Shown here piece by piece: positions 47,991 to 58,004 of a DNA stretch of 64,000 nucleotides; position 1 is the stretch's first letter, and the number at the start of each line of letters is the position of its first letter. Made by a program: the position numbers and the translations under genes. A model generated the notes under the pieces. The model was given only the letters and a program-made list of their open reading frames with translations, was not told where the DNA came from and did no database searches. The stretch covers positions 81,491,537 to 81,555,536 of the forward strand of contig JAOWCC010001589.1 of the NCBI GenBank assembly GCA_030867875.1, in the 5' to 3' direction. This DNA comes from Actinernus sp. WN-2022. Its lineage: Eukaryota > Cnidaria > Anthozoa > Actiniaria > Actinernidae.

Positions 47991-48339
47991 TCTCTAAGAC
48001 AAAGGGAGGGGGTCCATTTCTCTTTGTTCTAAATTGTTTTTTTCAAGAGGGATTAACACCTCCGTTTCTATAGAGCCAGCCAACGGCAGAGCCTGTTTGG
48101 CGGCCCCCTTTGCTCTAAATTGGTTTTTGTTGATTTCTGTCGGCAAAAGTCCTTTGCTCTAAATCGCTCTAAATTGGTTGCGCTTTGATCTAAATTGTCT
48201 AAATTGGATAACGAGGTTACAAATGTCAAACGTACATTGAGCAGAAACATCACGGGATGGCGTTAATGTCACGTTCCGATTGTCGCTTATGCTTTCCACT
48301 TCGTTTACCATGTGTACGGGTCCGTTCCATAAAAAGCAC

Positions 48340-49865
48340 GCGGCCACAAGAGATATTTCTAGTAGAAATGCATCTTTAATAACAAAACTTTGAGTTTAAA
48401 ACTTATATGCGTTTGTGCCATCGTGCCAACAGGCAAATTTTATCATCGCTATTCGGCCTTACTAAAACTGCTAACACAATAATTATTAACTAGACTCCAA
48501 GATGGCTGAATGCGGCTGTTCACTGTCGGCACAAGAACATCGAAAATTCATACTAAGCACGCGGCCACAAGAGAGATTTCTAGTTGAAATGCATCTTTCA
48601 TAACTAAACTTTGAGTTTAAAACTTATATGCGTTTGTGCCATCGTGCCAACAGGCAAATTTTATCATCGCTATTCGGCCTTACTAAAACTGCTAACACAA
48701 TTAACTAGACTCAAGATGGCTGAATGCGGCTGTTCACTGTCGGCACAAGAACATCGAAAATTCATACTAAGCACGCGGCCACAAGAGAGATTTCTAGTTG
48801 AAATGCATCTTTAATAACAAAACTTTGAGATTAAAACTGATATGCGTTTGTGCCATCGTGCCAACAGGCAAATTTTATCATCGCTATTCGGCCTTACTAA
48901 AACTGCTAACACAATAATTATTAACTAGACTCCAAGATGGCTGCATGAATGCGGCATTTCAGTGACGAAAACTCATACAAAGAAATGCATCTTTAATAAC
49001 CAAACTTTGAGTTTAAAACTTATATGCGTTTGTGCCATCGTGCTAACAGGTAAATTTTATCATCGCTATTCGGCCTTACTAAAACTGCAAACACAATAAT
49101 TATTAACTAGACTCCAAGATGGCTGAATGCGGTAGTTCACTGTCGGCACAAGAACATCGAAAACTCATACAAAGCACGCGGGCACAACAGAGATTTCATG
49201 TTGAAATGCATCTTTAATAACCAAACTTTGAGTTTAAAACTTATATGCGTTTGTGCCATCGTGCTAACAGGCAAATGTTATCATCGCTATTCGGCCTTAC
49301 TAAAACTGATAACACAATAATTATTAACTAGACTCCAAGATGGCTGAATGCGGTAGTTCACTGTCGGCACAAGAACATCGAAAACTCATACAAAGCACGC
49401 GGGCACAACAGAGATTTCTAGTTGAAATGCATCTTTAATAACAAAACTTTGAGTTTAAAACTTATATGCGTTTGTGCCATCGTGCTAACAGGCAAATTTT
49501 ATCATCGCTATTCGGCCTTACTAAAACTGATAACACAATTAACTAGACTCAAGATGGCTGAATGCGGTAGTTCACTGTCGGCACAAGAACATCGAAAATT
49601 CATACAAAGCACGCGGGCACAACAGAGATTTCTAGTTGAAATGCATCTTTAATAACCAAACTTTGAGTTTAAAACTTATATGCGTTTGTGCCATCGTGCT
49701 AACAGGCAAATTTTATCATCGCTATTCGGCCTTACTAAAACTGATAACACAATTAACTAGACTCAAGATGGCTGAATGCGGTAGTTCACTGTCGGCACAA
49801 GAACATCGAAAATTCATACAAAGCACGCGGGCACAACAGAGATTTCTAGTTGAAATGCATGAACT
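48340..49865. repeat. Satellite array, seven 214-221 bp monomers
   Basis: ATGCATC recurs at 48368, 48589, 48803, 48985, 49206, 49427, 49641 and 49855. One monomer is short (182 bp). Each holds AACTTATATGCGTTTGTGCC and a YY1-like AAGATGGCTGAATG. The 60-80 codon ORFs are repeat translations. Confidence 0.9.
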
Positions 49866-51714
49866 AAAAGGCATGAACTAAAAGCTTGGCAGAATCGGTA
49901 GACAGATACTTTCTAATACGTCTTAGGTTTTGTAAGTGAAAAAAAGGAAGTCAGAGCTACACATCTTACTAACATGGTCATTCATAGATCAGTTTTTGTG
50001 TTAGTGCGGGTATTCGCACCCAGACATCAAACAGGAAGGGTGAGGGAATAGAGATGAGAGAAGAGGGTAGAGAGGGTAAAATTGTGACAGTTGTTGTTTT
50101 TGTGTTCAAGTGCCGGTATTCATATCCGGACATCAAACAGGAAGGGTGGGGGAATGGGAATAAGAGAGGAGGGTGGAGGGTAATATTGTTGAAGAAACCA
50201 TAGGTGAAAAACTATGCGGAAATGAGGCCATGGAATGGTAGAAGTTAAGGGACAAGTGGATTGAAACAATGCAAGAAATGATGGTGAAAGGAGTAAAATA
50301 TGTTTTTGTATAAAGAAGGAGGACTACTAGGAAGCGGAAGGACTGGATATCCCAGGACGGGGTGAAGACTGGGTGCATTGTGTGAATTATGAATAAAATA
50401 ATTGGGGAGGGGAGTATAGTAGAGGGGAGGAAGGGGAGTATAGTAGAGGGGAGGAAGGGGAGATGTATAGAAGGGAAAAAGTGCCGAAGAGGGTGAATAA
50501 TTGCTGCAGGGTTTAACGTGTTTCGAAATGCTAGTAGACCGGTCTTGAGCATTCTCGCCCGACACGTGATAGAATGGACATTGGACTACTCGTTCTGACA
50601 ACTAAGCGCGGGACCAGGACAGACAAGAAGAAAAACACAACAAATATGGTTACCTGCATGGAGGCCGGTAAGGGGCGAAAAGTCCCAGGGATTTGGCCAG
50701 TTTTCTTGTGGGGTTTCTGATCTTAGCTCTATACTGATATTCGTGTGTCGACGTGTAGCAGAGAAAGGGAAGGAATCTCGTGGTGAGGGCAAATAAAACT
50801 AGCACATATCGGTGTGTGATTGGATGTTATATTGTGAGGGTGTGGTGAATTTGACAGTTCTCGCTGCGAAAAAGACCAGATCGAGAGGGTGCGGGGGCGG
50901 GGAAGGGTTGTCCGAGTGAACTCTACACAGGTTGCCTGTGGTTTGGAACTATGGATTTAGATCTAGAATTAAGTTTAGCAATGGGAGCCTAGAAGCACCA
51001 GATTGCCACTAAGATTTTAGTTTTGCATTAAAAACTGGGTCAAATAGGTCGCTTTGAAGAAAGGAAGGGAGCCATAACGAGCCAGACACTCTTAACAACC
51101 AAACTACCCCCTGTGATAGGGGACCAATGGTCCCCTATCACCAGCGGGTGCTCTAGGAAGAAGGAGCATTCCATTTAATTAAGTCCAGCCTCGTGTCGGG
51201 GGAGGGGAATTCCCCCAAAAAATCGATACAAGGGAAAATTATCAAAAAAATATTCATGCACAGCCAGCAACACAGAAAAAAAAAATCCTACATGGAGGAG
51301 GATATAGTAGCCTGCGAACAGCATTCTCTACTTGATAGCCTGTGTACAGCAGTCCGTCTCCCCTCAAAACTCGGGAAGGGACGTCTGTGCTACACTGTCG
51401 TTAATTGTGTTCTGGCATAATTTTGCATAAACTACTTGCACGCTTGCCAATTACTGTTCGAAACGTCGCAGACTTCGCTAATTATTTATTATTCGGACCC
51501 CAAATTATTATCGCGGATACTGAAAATAAAGCGGATGACATATCGAGATGTGAGAGATATTACCAGCAGGTTTCTCGTATCTCGTTGTTTGTAGTCCGTA
51601 GCTGCAATTCGCGACCGGTAATTCGCGTCTGCTTGTTTTGATCTGATTTGCGCAAATTTCGCGATGGGTTAGTTATGGCTACTCGTAGATAGGCTAAATA
51701 TTTTGTTTGGCTTT
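49866..51714. other. No gene seen; minor repeats
   Basis: An ~114-bp two-copy repeat (GACATCAAACAGGAAGGGTG at ~50024 and ~50131), a 25-bp GGGGAGTATAGTAGA tandem at 50404-50460, and a short hairpin TGATAGGGGACC..GGTCCCCTATCA near 51113. Pro-rich minus-strand ORFs are purine-repeat shadows. Confidence 0.5.
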
Positions 51715-53315
51715 TGGGCTTGTGTTCAATATCCCGAAGTGCTCAGGCATACTGTAGTGCCATGGACTTCAACCTGGGTAAACCAGCTGGGATACCGAAC
51801 AACTCAAAAATATATTCTTTTGGCGTACATCTCTTTTGGGCTTTTGTTCAATATACCGAAGTGCTCGGGCATAATGTAGTGCCATGGACTTCAACCTGGA
51901 TAAACCAGCTGGGATACCGAACAACTCAAAAATATATTCTTTTGGCGGACATCTCTTTTTCCCGGGGGGGTGACTCCCTTATGTGAGGGGTACATGGATG
52001 CTCGTCGTACATTTTAGGGGTCAAAATCAGGAGTTTGGTACCACTTAGGGTATTCACGATCAAACACAGACATTTCTATGTAAAGCGGTACCTTTTAGGG
52101 GTCGGGTGTCACCGAATGCTAGAGAATGACAGCGCTTTTGAAAACAACAAGGACAATGTGCTTGATGATATAATTATTACAACATCAGGTAATAGCAATA
52201 AAAGGCATCGAAAGTTTAAAATGTTGGCATGTTTTTATCGGTACCTTTTAGGGGTCAAAATACGCTTGAGCCACGCCCATTTTAGTACCTCTTAGGGGTC
52301 AAATCGAAAATGTCCGACGAGCATCCATACCCCTTTATATGGGAGTGCCTCCCCCCTCCCCCCGGGCTCTTTTGGGCTTGTATTCAATATCCCGAAGTGC
52401 TCAGGCATACGGTGATGCCATGGACTTCAACCTGGATAAACCAGCTGGGATACCGAACAACTCAAAAAATATATTTTGTTTGGCAGACATCTAGGCTCGT
52501 ATTCAATATCCCGAAGTGCTCAGGCATACTGTGATGCCATGGACTTCAACCTCAAGTTCAAGTTCAAGTTCAATTTATGTACACTGTTTTATACTAGTTA
52601 CATAAATATATACAAATAAATTAAAATAAGGGCTTCATATTTACAAAGTAGATTCAAATTGAGATTAGAGATCAGTGTGCTAGCTGGGATACCGGACAAC
52701 TCAAAAATATATTCTTTTGGCGTACATTTCTTTTGGGCTTGTGTTCAATATCCCGAAGTGCTCAGGCATACCGTGATGCCATGGACTTCAACCTCGGTGA
52801 ACCATATATTTTTGAACAACTCAAAAATATATTCTTTTGGCATACATCTCTTTTGGGCTTGTGTACAATATCCTGAAGTGATCAGGCATACTGTAGTGCC
52901 ATGGACTTCAACCTGGATAAACCAGCTGGGATACCGAACAACTCAATGTTTGTTTTTTTGCCAGACATCTAGGCTTATGTTCAATATCCCGAAGTGCTCA
53001 GGCATACTGTGATGCATGGACTTCAACCTGGGTAAACCAGCTGGGATACCGAACAACTCAAAAAATAAATTTTGTTTGGCAGACATCTCTTATAGGCTCG
53101 TGTTCAATATCCCGAAGTGATCAGGCATACTGTAGTGCCATGGACTTCAACCTGGGTAAACCAGCTGGGATACCGAACAACTCAAAACAAATTTGGTTTG
53201 GCATATCTCTTTTGGAGATATGAGCTTGTGTTCAATATACCGAAGTGCTCAGGCATACTGTAGTGCCATGGACTTCAACCTGGGTAAACCAGCTGGGATA
53301 CCGAACAACTCAAAA
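51715..53315. repeat. ~120-bp tandem array, nine monomers, with insertions
   Basis: TCAATATCCCGAAGTG and variants recur near 51726, 51848, 52385, 52503, 52747, 52865, 52981, 53104 and 53231. Each monomer contains GCCATGGACTTCAACCTG and AGCTGGGATACCGAACAACT. The array is split by a MITE (51961-52366) and by ~130 bp of AAGTTC-rich insert (52551-52680). Confidence 0.9.
51961..52366. mobile_element. G-run MITE nested in the tandem array
   Basis: It begins CCCGGGGGGG and ends CCCCCCGGG; GGATGCTCGTCG pairs with CGACGAGCATCC. CTCTTTT flanks both sides (51953-51959 and 52367-52373). Other monomers show the unfilled site as CATCTCTTTTGGGC, confirming a 7-bp target duplication. Confidence 0.8.
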
Positions 53316-53830
53316 CAACTATGAGGAGACGCAAGCGGTGATTTCCTGCACGCCACAGGGAACCGTAGTTGCTAGCGACACTTAGGTTAATTAGATTGCT
53401 GCTGCCCTATTTTCCAAGCGCGTGTATAATAATAATAATATGTTTATTCACCTTATCTCTTGGTTGAGACATAAGTATACAACAATGATTACAACAATGT
53501 TACTAAAAAAAACTAACTAGAGAATAAAAAAAAAGAAAATAACATATATATGTAGATGTAGATATATTGGGTTACCCTTGCCGCAAAAGACGGGAGCTAA
53601 TGATCGTGACCAGATGACAGGATTCCGACGATTACGCAGTGCAATGACAGTGATAGCCTGCTTGCATGCCGGCTCTTCTGTATTTTTTTTCGGTCGAGTG
53701 GGCAAGCAGGCCATGACAGTGACTACCCGTGACTAGTGTTGACGCACAGTACTTTTTATGGCGGGAAATAATCCCTAGCAGTTCCTATTTATTATACTTA
53801 TTACTAGTTGCCGAGTATAGTCCGCCTCGA
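53316..53830 (-). repeat. Inverted copy of the 9.6-9.97 kb dispersed repeat
   Basis: It shares GCACGCCACAGGGAACCGTA and CAGTACTTTTTATGGCGGGA in reverse order with 9.66-9.96 kb, interrupted by a LINE tail at 53429-53570. Confidence 0.7.
53429..53570 (-). pseudogene. LINE 3' tail insertion
   Basis: On the minus strand it ends AGATAAGGTGAATAAACA followed by (ATT)n. It interrupts the surrounding repeat, which continues on both sides. Only 3' UTR is left. Confidence 0.5.
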
Positions 53831-54170
53831 AAATCCCACTCAGTGTGCTAATAGTTTGTCTCGGATCCCTATATTAAATTACTATATATTTTATAGCGCC
53901 GGGGAAAATTTCCCTCAATCGAAGCCTGCACCGTGCAGTGGTCCCCCTACTTCAATCCCGTTCAACAGTCATGATACATAGATATCATACTGGAAATCCT
54001 GGACCGTCCGTTTGATTGATTGAGATATATAAATGTGTCCCGAGGTTGGCATATTAGAAGCCCTACATACTGATTAAGCTGGCGAGAGTCCGAAACAGTT
54101 TAAAATAAACACGCATATACCGGCACTCATATCTCGAACTCGGTGAATTATTGTTGCCCTTTTGTTGATT
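53806..54170 (-). repeat. Inverted copy of the 7.8-8.18 kb repeat
   Basis: Shared blocks include GAAGCCTGCACCGTGCAGTG and ACTGGAAATCCTGGACCGTC, in reverse order relative to 7.8-8.18 kb. Confidence 0.7.
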
Positions 54171-54204
54171 TGCGAACCATTTTTGGACTACATGTAGTAC
54201 ACAA

Positions 54205-54332
54205 GGCCTGCCAGTCAAAGAAGTTAACTGGATTATACTTTATTTGGCCTGCCAGTCAAAGAAGTTAACTGGATTATACTTTATTTGGCCTGCCAGTCAA
54301 AGAGGTTAACTTGATTATATACTTTATTTGGT
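54205..54332. repeat. Three-copy 42-bp tandem repeat
   Basis: GGCCTGCCAGTCAAAGAAGT through ATTATACTTTATTT occurs three times, the last slightly diverged. Confidence 0.85.
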
Positions 54333-54569
54333 CATGTTTTGGGGATTTACAAGTTTGGCGCTAAATTTGAACTCGGGACTCATATTCATTCATTCATTCC
54401 AAACTCGAAGAAGAAGTCATGCTAGAAGTAGAAGTAGAACTGAAGCATGAGTTATGAAAATGTCCGCCACCGCGTCTGATTTCAAGAACAGGTCTCTTAC
54501 ATAGAGTGTTTGCGACAAATCGCATGGTTTGTTATCAATTCGAGCTAAATAATACTAAATCAAGCTAAA

Positions 54570-54887
54570 TACGTTCGAGACGAAGAGACCACTCGAGTGA
54601 CGAGGTTTTCGTGTCATCGGCTTTTGGACTGGTGGCAGATCTCCTCATTGCAAAGAAAGTAGAGAAATGCCCATTTATCCGAACTGACGAATTCCAAGGG
54701 CTCGTGAGGGCGATCGCGATCAACTGCCTTGGATTTCCCGCCTTGGGCTTAGAATCCGATGTCTCTACCAAAGTCAAAGAAGCTTAAGGAGACCATCAGG
54801 CGCTGGCAAACACAGGCCAAAGTATTAGAAGCACAGTTGGCTTCCACGGCTAAGGAACTTCTCGAGCTCCGTTCACAACTGCGTTGA
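54570..54887 (+). pseudogene. Possible decayed coding exon, two overlapping frames
   Basis: A frame open from ~54570 to 54783 without an ATG has protein-like composition (..FIRTDEFQGLVRAIAIN..). One frame over, an ATG at 54759 opens 42 codons of Lys/Leu/Gln-rich, coiled-coil-like sequence to 54887. They could be one frameshifted exon. No family was recognised. The minus-strand ORFs here are shadows. Confidence 0.3.
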
Positions 54888-55014
54888 ACCACTCTGGCTC
54901 CGCCATCAACCCTTTCTACATCAATCCCGCCATTCAATACAACTTTATTAGCATTCCCATATACATAAATGGTATTGCTTTACAAGTAAATGAGCTGTCA
55001 CTAAGCGAACGATT

Positions 55015-55239
55015 TTAAATCTCTGTGGCACGTGTAAACGATCGGTTTTTCCGATCAAATGCTTCAAAGATGAAGTATCCTACTTTTTTACATACAAATG
55101 GATCAACATTGTTGAATAAGAACAAAATCTTGTGATCATTATCTAACTGTAGAAAATTGTGATAATGTATACTGATCTCATCAATTAGTACCTTCCTGAT
55201 GTCAGCATATGAAGCACAGTTGAACCACAGGCAGCCCAA
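55015..55239 (-). pseudogene. LINE RT C-terminal fragment
   Basis: The minus-strand frame contains CASYADIRKVLIDEIS and KILFLFNN..VGYFIFEAFDRK, the Cys-Tyr..R..L and F-x2-A-F pattern at the end of some cnidarian LINE RTs. It starts without ATG and is cut on its 5' side by a 45-bp tandem repeat (55243-55330). Confidence 0.6.
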
Positions 55240-55242
55240 GCT

Positions 55243-55330
55243 GAAGTTACGAAAATATAAGGGTTTGTATGGGAGCGTAACGAGCTCAAGTTACGAAAAT
55301 ATAAGGGTTTGTATGGGAGCGTAGCGAACT
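55243..55330. repeat. Two-copy 45-bp tandem repeat
   Basis: GTTACGAAAATATAAGGGTT through GGGAGCGTA occurs twice, with four changes at the 3' end. Confidence 0.85.
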
Positions 55331-55419
55331 CCGTTTACTAGCCAGAAATACTGTAAAATATTTGAATAAAATGACTTACATTGGCAGTAGTTTAACAGGT
55401 CACTATGGGGAAAATACCG

Positions 55420-55700
55420 CCTCCTGATTGGTCGAGAAAAAAGGGGCGGGGCGATGACGTCACAAGGGGGCGATGATGGACGGTTACTTTATAGGGCAAA
55501 TACGGGGCGCTGATTGGCCGACACATTTATAGGGCAAATACGGGGCGCTGATTGGCCGACACATTTATAGGGCAAATACGGGGCGCTGATTGGCCGACAC
55601 ATTTATAGGGCAAATACGGGGCGCTGATTGGCCAACGTTATAGGGCAAATACCGCCTCCTGAGTGGTGGACCGTAGAACTCACAGGGAGTATAAAAAAGT
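55420..55700 (+). promoter_or_regulatory. Compact promoter: four 38-bp CCAAT repeats, GC box, CRE and TATA box
   Basis: TGATTGG (inverted CCAATCA, the NF-Y core) recurs at 55511, 55549, 55587 and 55625, exactly 38 bp apart, in otherwise identical repeats that include ATAGGGCAAATACGGGGCGC. A further CCAAT box sits at ~55424. A GC box (GGGGCGGGGC, 55443-55452) and a perfect CRE (TGACGTCA, 55455-55462) precede the array. A TATA box (TATAAAAAAG, 55690-55699) lies only ~31 bp before the ATG at 55730, so the 5' UTR would be a few bases. NF-Y, Sp1 and CREB assignments are from consensus only. Confidence 0.7.
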
Positions 55701-55729
55701 GAATCACACTTGTAAATTTAGTGTGAACG

Positions 55730-56419
55730 ATGAACCCTACTTGCTTTTGCGGGTGCTACGCTAAAGTCGTAAAAGGATTAGCCGGGACGCCAGAGTGTAT
55801 GTACAAGTGTGGGCAAACGGCCAATTACAAGTCACAACCGCAAGTCTTGCCGTGCAGTTTTTATTTTTCGGGGCAGGAACTTCCTTTGCTGAAAGCGGAT
55901 ATCCCGGACGGTGTTTCGTATACTACGTTTCCCAAGTGTGGCCATAATTTGTGGATGAAAGCAGGAGTGAGTCAAAGTGTGAAAAATCCGAACCGCGTGT
56001 TCTTTACGTGTACGGCCCCGGCGCCCAATCCCAAGTGTGCGTTTCCTCTTGGGTTTATGTGGGCAGGCTCTCCCGCGACACCTATCAGTGTGGACGGACC
56101 CCCACCCCCCAAGAAAATCCAACTCTACGCTTCGCCATGGACACCACAGGTCCCCCAACATCAGCCACCCGTCGCTTGGACCAGTCCCACCACCACTACG
56201 CCTCTTACGGGTCCGCCCGCGGAGATACCCCAGGGATTCCAGGGAACCCCACAGGGACCTCCACTGGGGACTACAACGCTCCCGGTAGGGACCCCCCTGA
56301 CACCCTCCGTACCCCCTACTGGTACAATGGTCGGGGGCCCCCCGTCACCCCCACCCCCTATAAGCATCCCGACAGCGTCCTGGTCCCCCTGGAACAACAA
56401 CCAGGGACAAGCGGTGTAA
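55730..56419 (+). CDS. GRF-type zinc-finger-like protein with proline-rich tail (cassette ORF1)
   Basis: 229 residues from the first ATG after the TATA box. The N-terminal ~45 residues have C5, C7, C9, then ECMYKC (C27) and CSFYF (C42). Residues 70-111 have C70-x-H72, then NPNRVFFTC (C94), C103 and F-x-W (111). That is the CHCC ligand order and spacing of GRF zinc fingers, which bind single-stranded nucleic acid in APE2-, TopoIII- and NEIL3-type proteins. The first module looks like a weaker second copy. Residues 120-229 are Pro/Thr-rich and probably disordered. There is no enzyme domain. The coding region is visibly richer in G+C than its neighbours, and its last 283 nt overlap ORF2 in another frame. 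A nucleic-acid-binding role is inferred. Viral origin or a lineage-specific host gene are both possible. Confidence 0.6.
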   Translation: MNPTCFCGCYAKVVKGLAGTPECMYKCGQTANYKSQPQVLPCSFYFSGQELPLLKADIPDGVSYTTFPKCGHNLWMKAGVSQSVKNPNRVFFTCTAPAPNPKCAFPLGFMWAGSPATPISVDGPPPPKKIQLYASPWTPQVPQHQPPVAWTSPTTTTPLTGPPAEIPQGFQGTPQGPPLGTTTLPVGTPLTPSVPPTGTMVGGPPSPPPPISIPTASWSPWNNNQGQAV

Positions 56420-56835
56420 TGCCCGGGAGTCAAGAAGACCCAGATTTGGGGGACATACCGGATAATCGGGATGAACCCACCACAAAAGCCGGGTGGGCTT
56501 TGTACAAAACGATCTACGTCATGGTGTGTGTCCGGGAATGCATGCGACAACGTGGACGGAACTGCGAGGGGTGTATTTATAGTCAACAGGGACAACAGGA
56601 CGAACGTTACCATTCCTGCTTATGGTCTTTTATATCATATTACCCTAGAGGCTCTACGGGATACGGGCGTACGGGCTTTGCAGAGTTTGCACCTCGCGGG
56701 GATTATATTATTGCTCCCCTTACTTATACCGTGTTTGAACGGCTACAAAAATTAAAGGAGGCCGAGATTTACAAGTATTATAAATTGTATTATTTTGAAG
56801 AATGCGAAGATCCCTCATTGCTTACAAGAACATAA
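56137..56835 (+). CDS. Pro-rich / Cys-His cluster protein (cassette ORF2)
   Basis: 232 residues from an ATG in a strong context (GCCATGG). The frame is open further upstream, but only with a GTG start. The first ~110 residues, encoded over ORF1's proline-rich tail, are Pro/Gly/Thr-rich. The C-terminal half is folded-looking: a helix-like start, a cysteine/histidine cluster C-x3-C-x7-C-x2-C-x12-H-x-C, then an aromatic-rich end (KYYKLYYFEECED). The cluster suggests a zinc-bound fold; I do not recognise the family with certainty. ORF2 could be reached by leaky scanning, splicing or frameshifting from ORF1. Its stop overlaps the next small ORF. Confidence 0.5.
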   Translation: MDTTGPPTSATRRLDQSHHHYASYGSARGDTPGIPGNPTGTSTGDYNAPGRDPPDTLRTPYWYNGRGPPVTPTPYKHPDSVLVPLEQQPGTSGVMPGSQEDPDLGDIPDNRDEPTTKAGWALYKTIYVMVCVRECMRQRGRNCEGCIYSQQGQQDERYHSCLWSFISYYPRGSTGYGRTGFAEFAPRGDYIIAPLTYTVFERLQKLKEAEIYKYYKLYYFEECEDPSLLTRT

Positions 56836-56927
56836 TTTGGCACGCGTTGGGACAAGCTTTGATCTACGAAGACAATCCCCAAGACTATGTTGAAATTGGA
56901 GTGTCTACCCTTTTGGCTTTATTGTAG
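56802..56927 (+). CDS. Small overlapping ORF (cassette ORF3)
   Basis: 41 codons from the ATG at 56802, beginning inside the end of ORF2 in a different frame and running to TAG at 56925-56927. The peptide (MRRSLIAYKNIIWHALGQAL..) is helix-like with an acidic middle. It may be a real small product, or a former C-terminal extension of ORF2 moved out of frame. No function is recognised. Confidence 0.3.
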   Translation: MRRSLIAYKNIIWHALGQALIYEDNPQDYVEIGVSTLLALL

Positions 56928-57069
56928 CCCCCCAATTATATGTAAGACAGGAACCTCGAGACAATATAAGAGACTTGTGTTTGTGTAACAACAACTTTGT
57001 TTTCAATTTCAATAAGTTACATCAAAAATATATGAACTACTATTTACATGAGCCCTCTTTCGTGCCCCA
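56928..57069. other. Probable 3' UTR of the cassette
   Basis: A+T-rich, without a canonical AATAAA. It ends at the MITE inserted at 57070. Confidence 0.3.
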
Positions 57070-57354
57070 CCATAGTTAATAGAGTGGAATGGTTATGAAA
57101 CCCAGCGACCTTCTTTGTTATATGTCTTTGTTAGCTTTTTTCAACCACTACCCTGCACAAAACACAATAGAAATTCCAATGTGTTAATCAATCAGCCAAT
57201 AGAAACGTGTGAGTTCAGTCGTTCAGGGGACGCTAATGAACTATGATCCTGCACAATCTTTTGTCTTGCCCCCTTCCAACATAAATCGCAGCGCCTTTGT
57301 TAGCCCCTTTGAAGTTTGCCGGATTTCATAACCATTCCATTCTATTAACTATGG
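57070..57354. mobile_element. MITE with 31-bp TIRs and 5-bp target duplication
   Basis: CCATAGTTAATAGAGTGG.. (57070-57100) pairs with 57324-57354 with one mismatch. CCCCA lies directly outside each end (57065-57069 and 57355-57359). 285 bp, no coding. Confidence 0.8.
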
Positions 57355-57397
57355 CCCCACAGAGAGAGAGAGCGAATGTTTACAGTATGAGTCAGTG

Positions 57398-57545
57398 CAT
57401 GAAAATGTACAATCGCACTATTATTTATATATTAAAAAAGACATTGGATTGTAAAAGCATGAAAATTTGCAATCGCACTATTATTTATTGAAAAAGAAAT
57501 TGGATTGAAAAAGTATGAAAATGTGCAATCGCACTATTTGTTATT
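57398..57545. repeat. ~58-bp tandem repeat, 2.5 copies
   Basis: GCATGAAAATGTACAATCGC with CACTATTATTTAT, then an ATTGGATTG spacer, is repeated. Confidence 0.8.
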
Positions 57546-57759
57546 ATTTGTTATTATTATTTACATATGTATTTGTTCTATTGGAAATTTACATAAATAA
57601 GAGCAATAGGCTCAAGTTTGAATTCATAAAAAGTAAAAATTGCAATGGAGAAAAATGGTAATTAAAACATATTATAATGGTTGCTGTAGCTTTCTTTGAT
57701 TGGGACATTTATAATACAAAATGTTTCCAAATGGTAGAACAAAATAACACTCCCCGACT

Positions 57760-57954
57760 TTAAAAAAAGGGGTGTTTAATCACGGACAGACAACAGTAAC
57801 ATAGGGGTATTTGTTTTTTTAGTTCTCGGGAGATGAATCGAATAAAACAGGGTGCACAAACTGTTTCTCCACAACAGGGCAACGGCGGTAACTGCTTCTC
57901 GGGTAGGTCACCACACAAAAGACATAAAAAAAAATGTTGGATAGGATAATACAT
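57760..57954 (-). CDS. Small RING-like zinc-binding protein
   Basis: 64 residues from the ATG at 57954; a longer frame has only a TTG start. The cysteine pattern is C-x2-C, ten residues, then CCGETVCAPC, then CYCC, ending VIKHPFF. This follows a RING/U-box-like arrangement in which the usual His is replaced by a second Cys in LPCCG. A TATA-like TTTATAAA (57990-57997) lies ~36-43 bp upstream on the minus strand, beside CCGGGGGG-type bases. The gene converges on the plus-strand cassette and is duplicated next door. An E3-ligase-like or structural zinc role is possible; the family is not identified. Confidence 0.45.
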   Translation of the reverse strand: MYYPIQHFFLCLLCGDLPEKQLPPLPCCGETVCAPCFIRFISRELKKQIPLCYCCLSVIKHPFF

Positions 57955-58004
57955 TTTTCTCCATTGCAATAGACATCACCACCCCCCGATTTATAAATAA
58001 GATT

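Noticed and set aside
48611..49881. Series of 67-81 codon ORFs
   Set aside because: Each is the same satellite monomer read in one frame.
50133..50601. Pro/Ser-rich minus-strand ORFs of 118-139 codons
   Set aside because: They read through GGGGAGTATAGTAGA-type purine repeats; no domain.
55511..55640. CRISPR-like regular spacing
   Set aside because: The 38-bp units are identical throughout, with no variable spacers, and the context is eukaryotic.
55832..56613. Minus-strand ORFs of 109 and 150 codons
   Set aside because: Antisense shadows of the G+C-rich ORF1/ORF2 region, which lack stops because of base composition.
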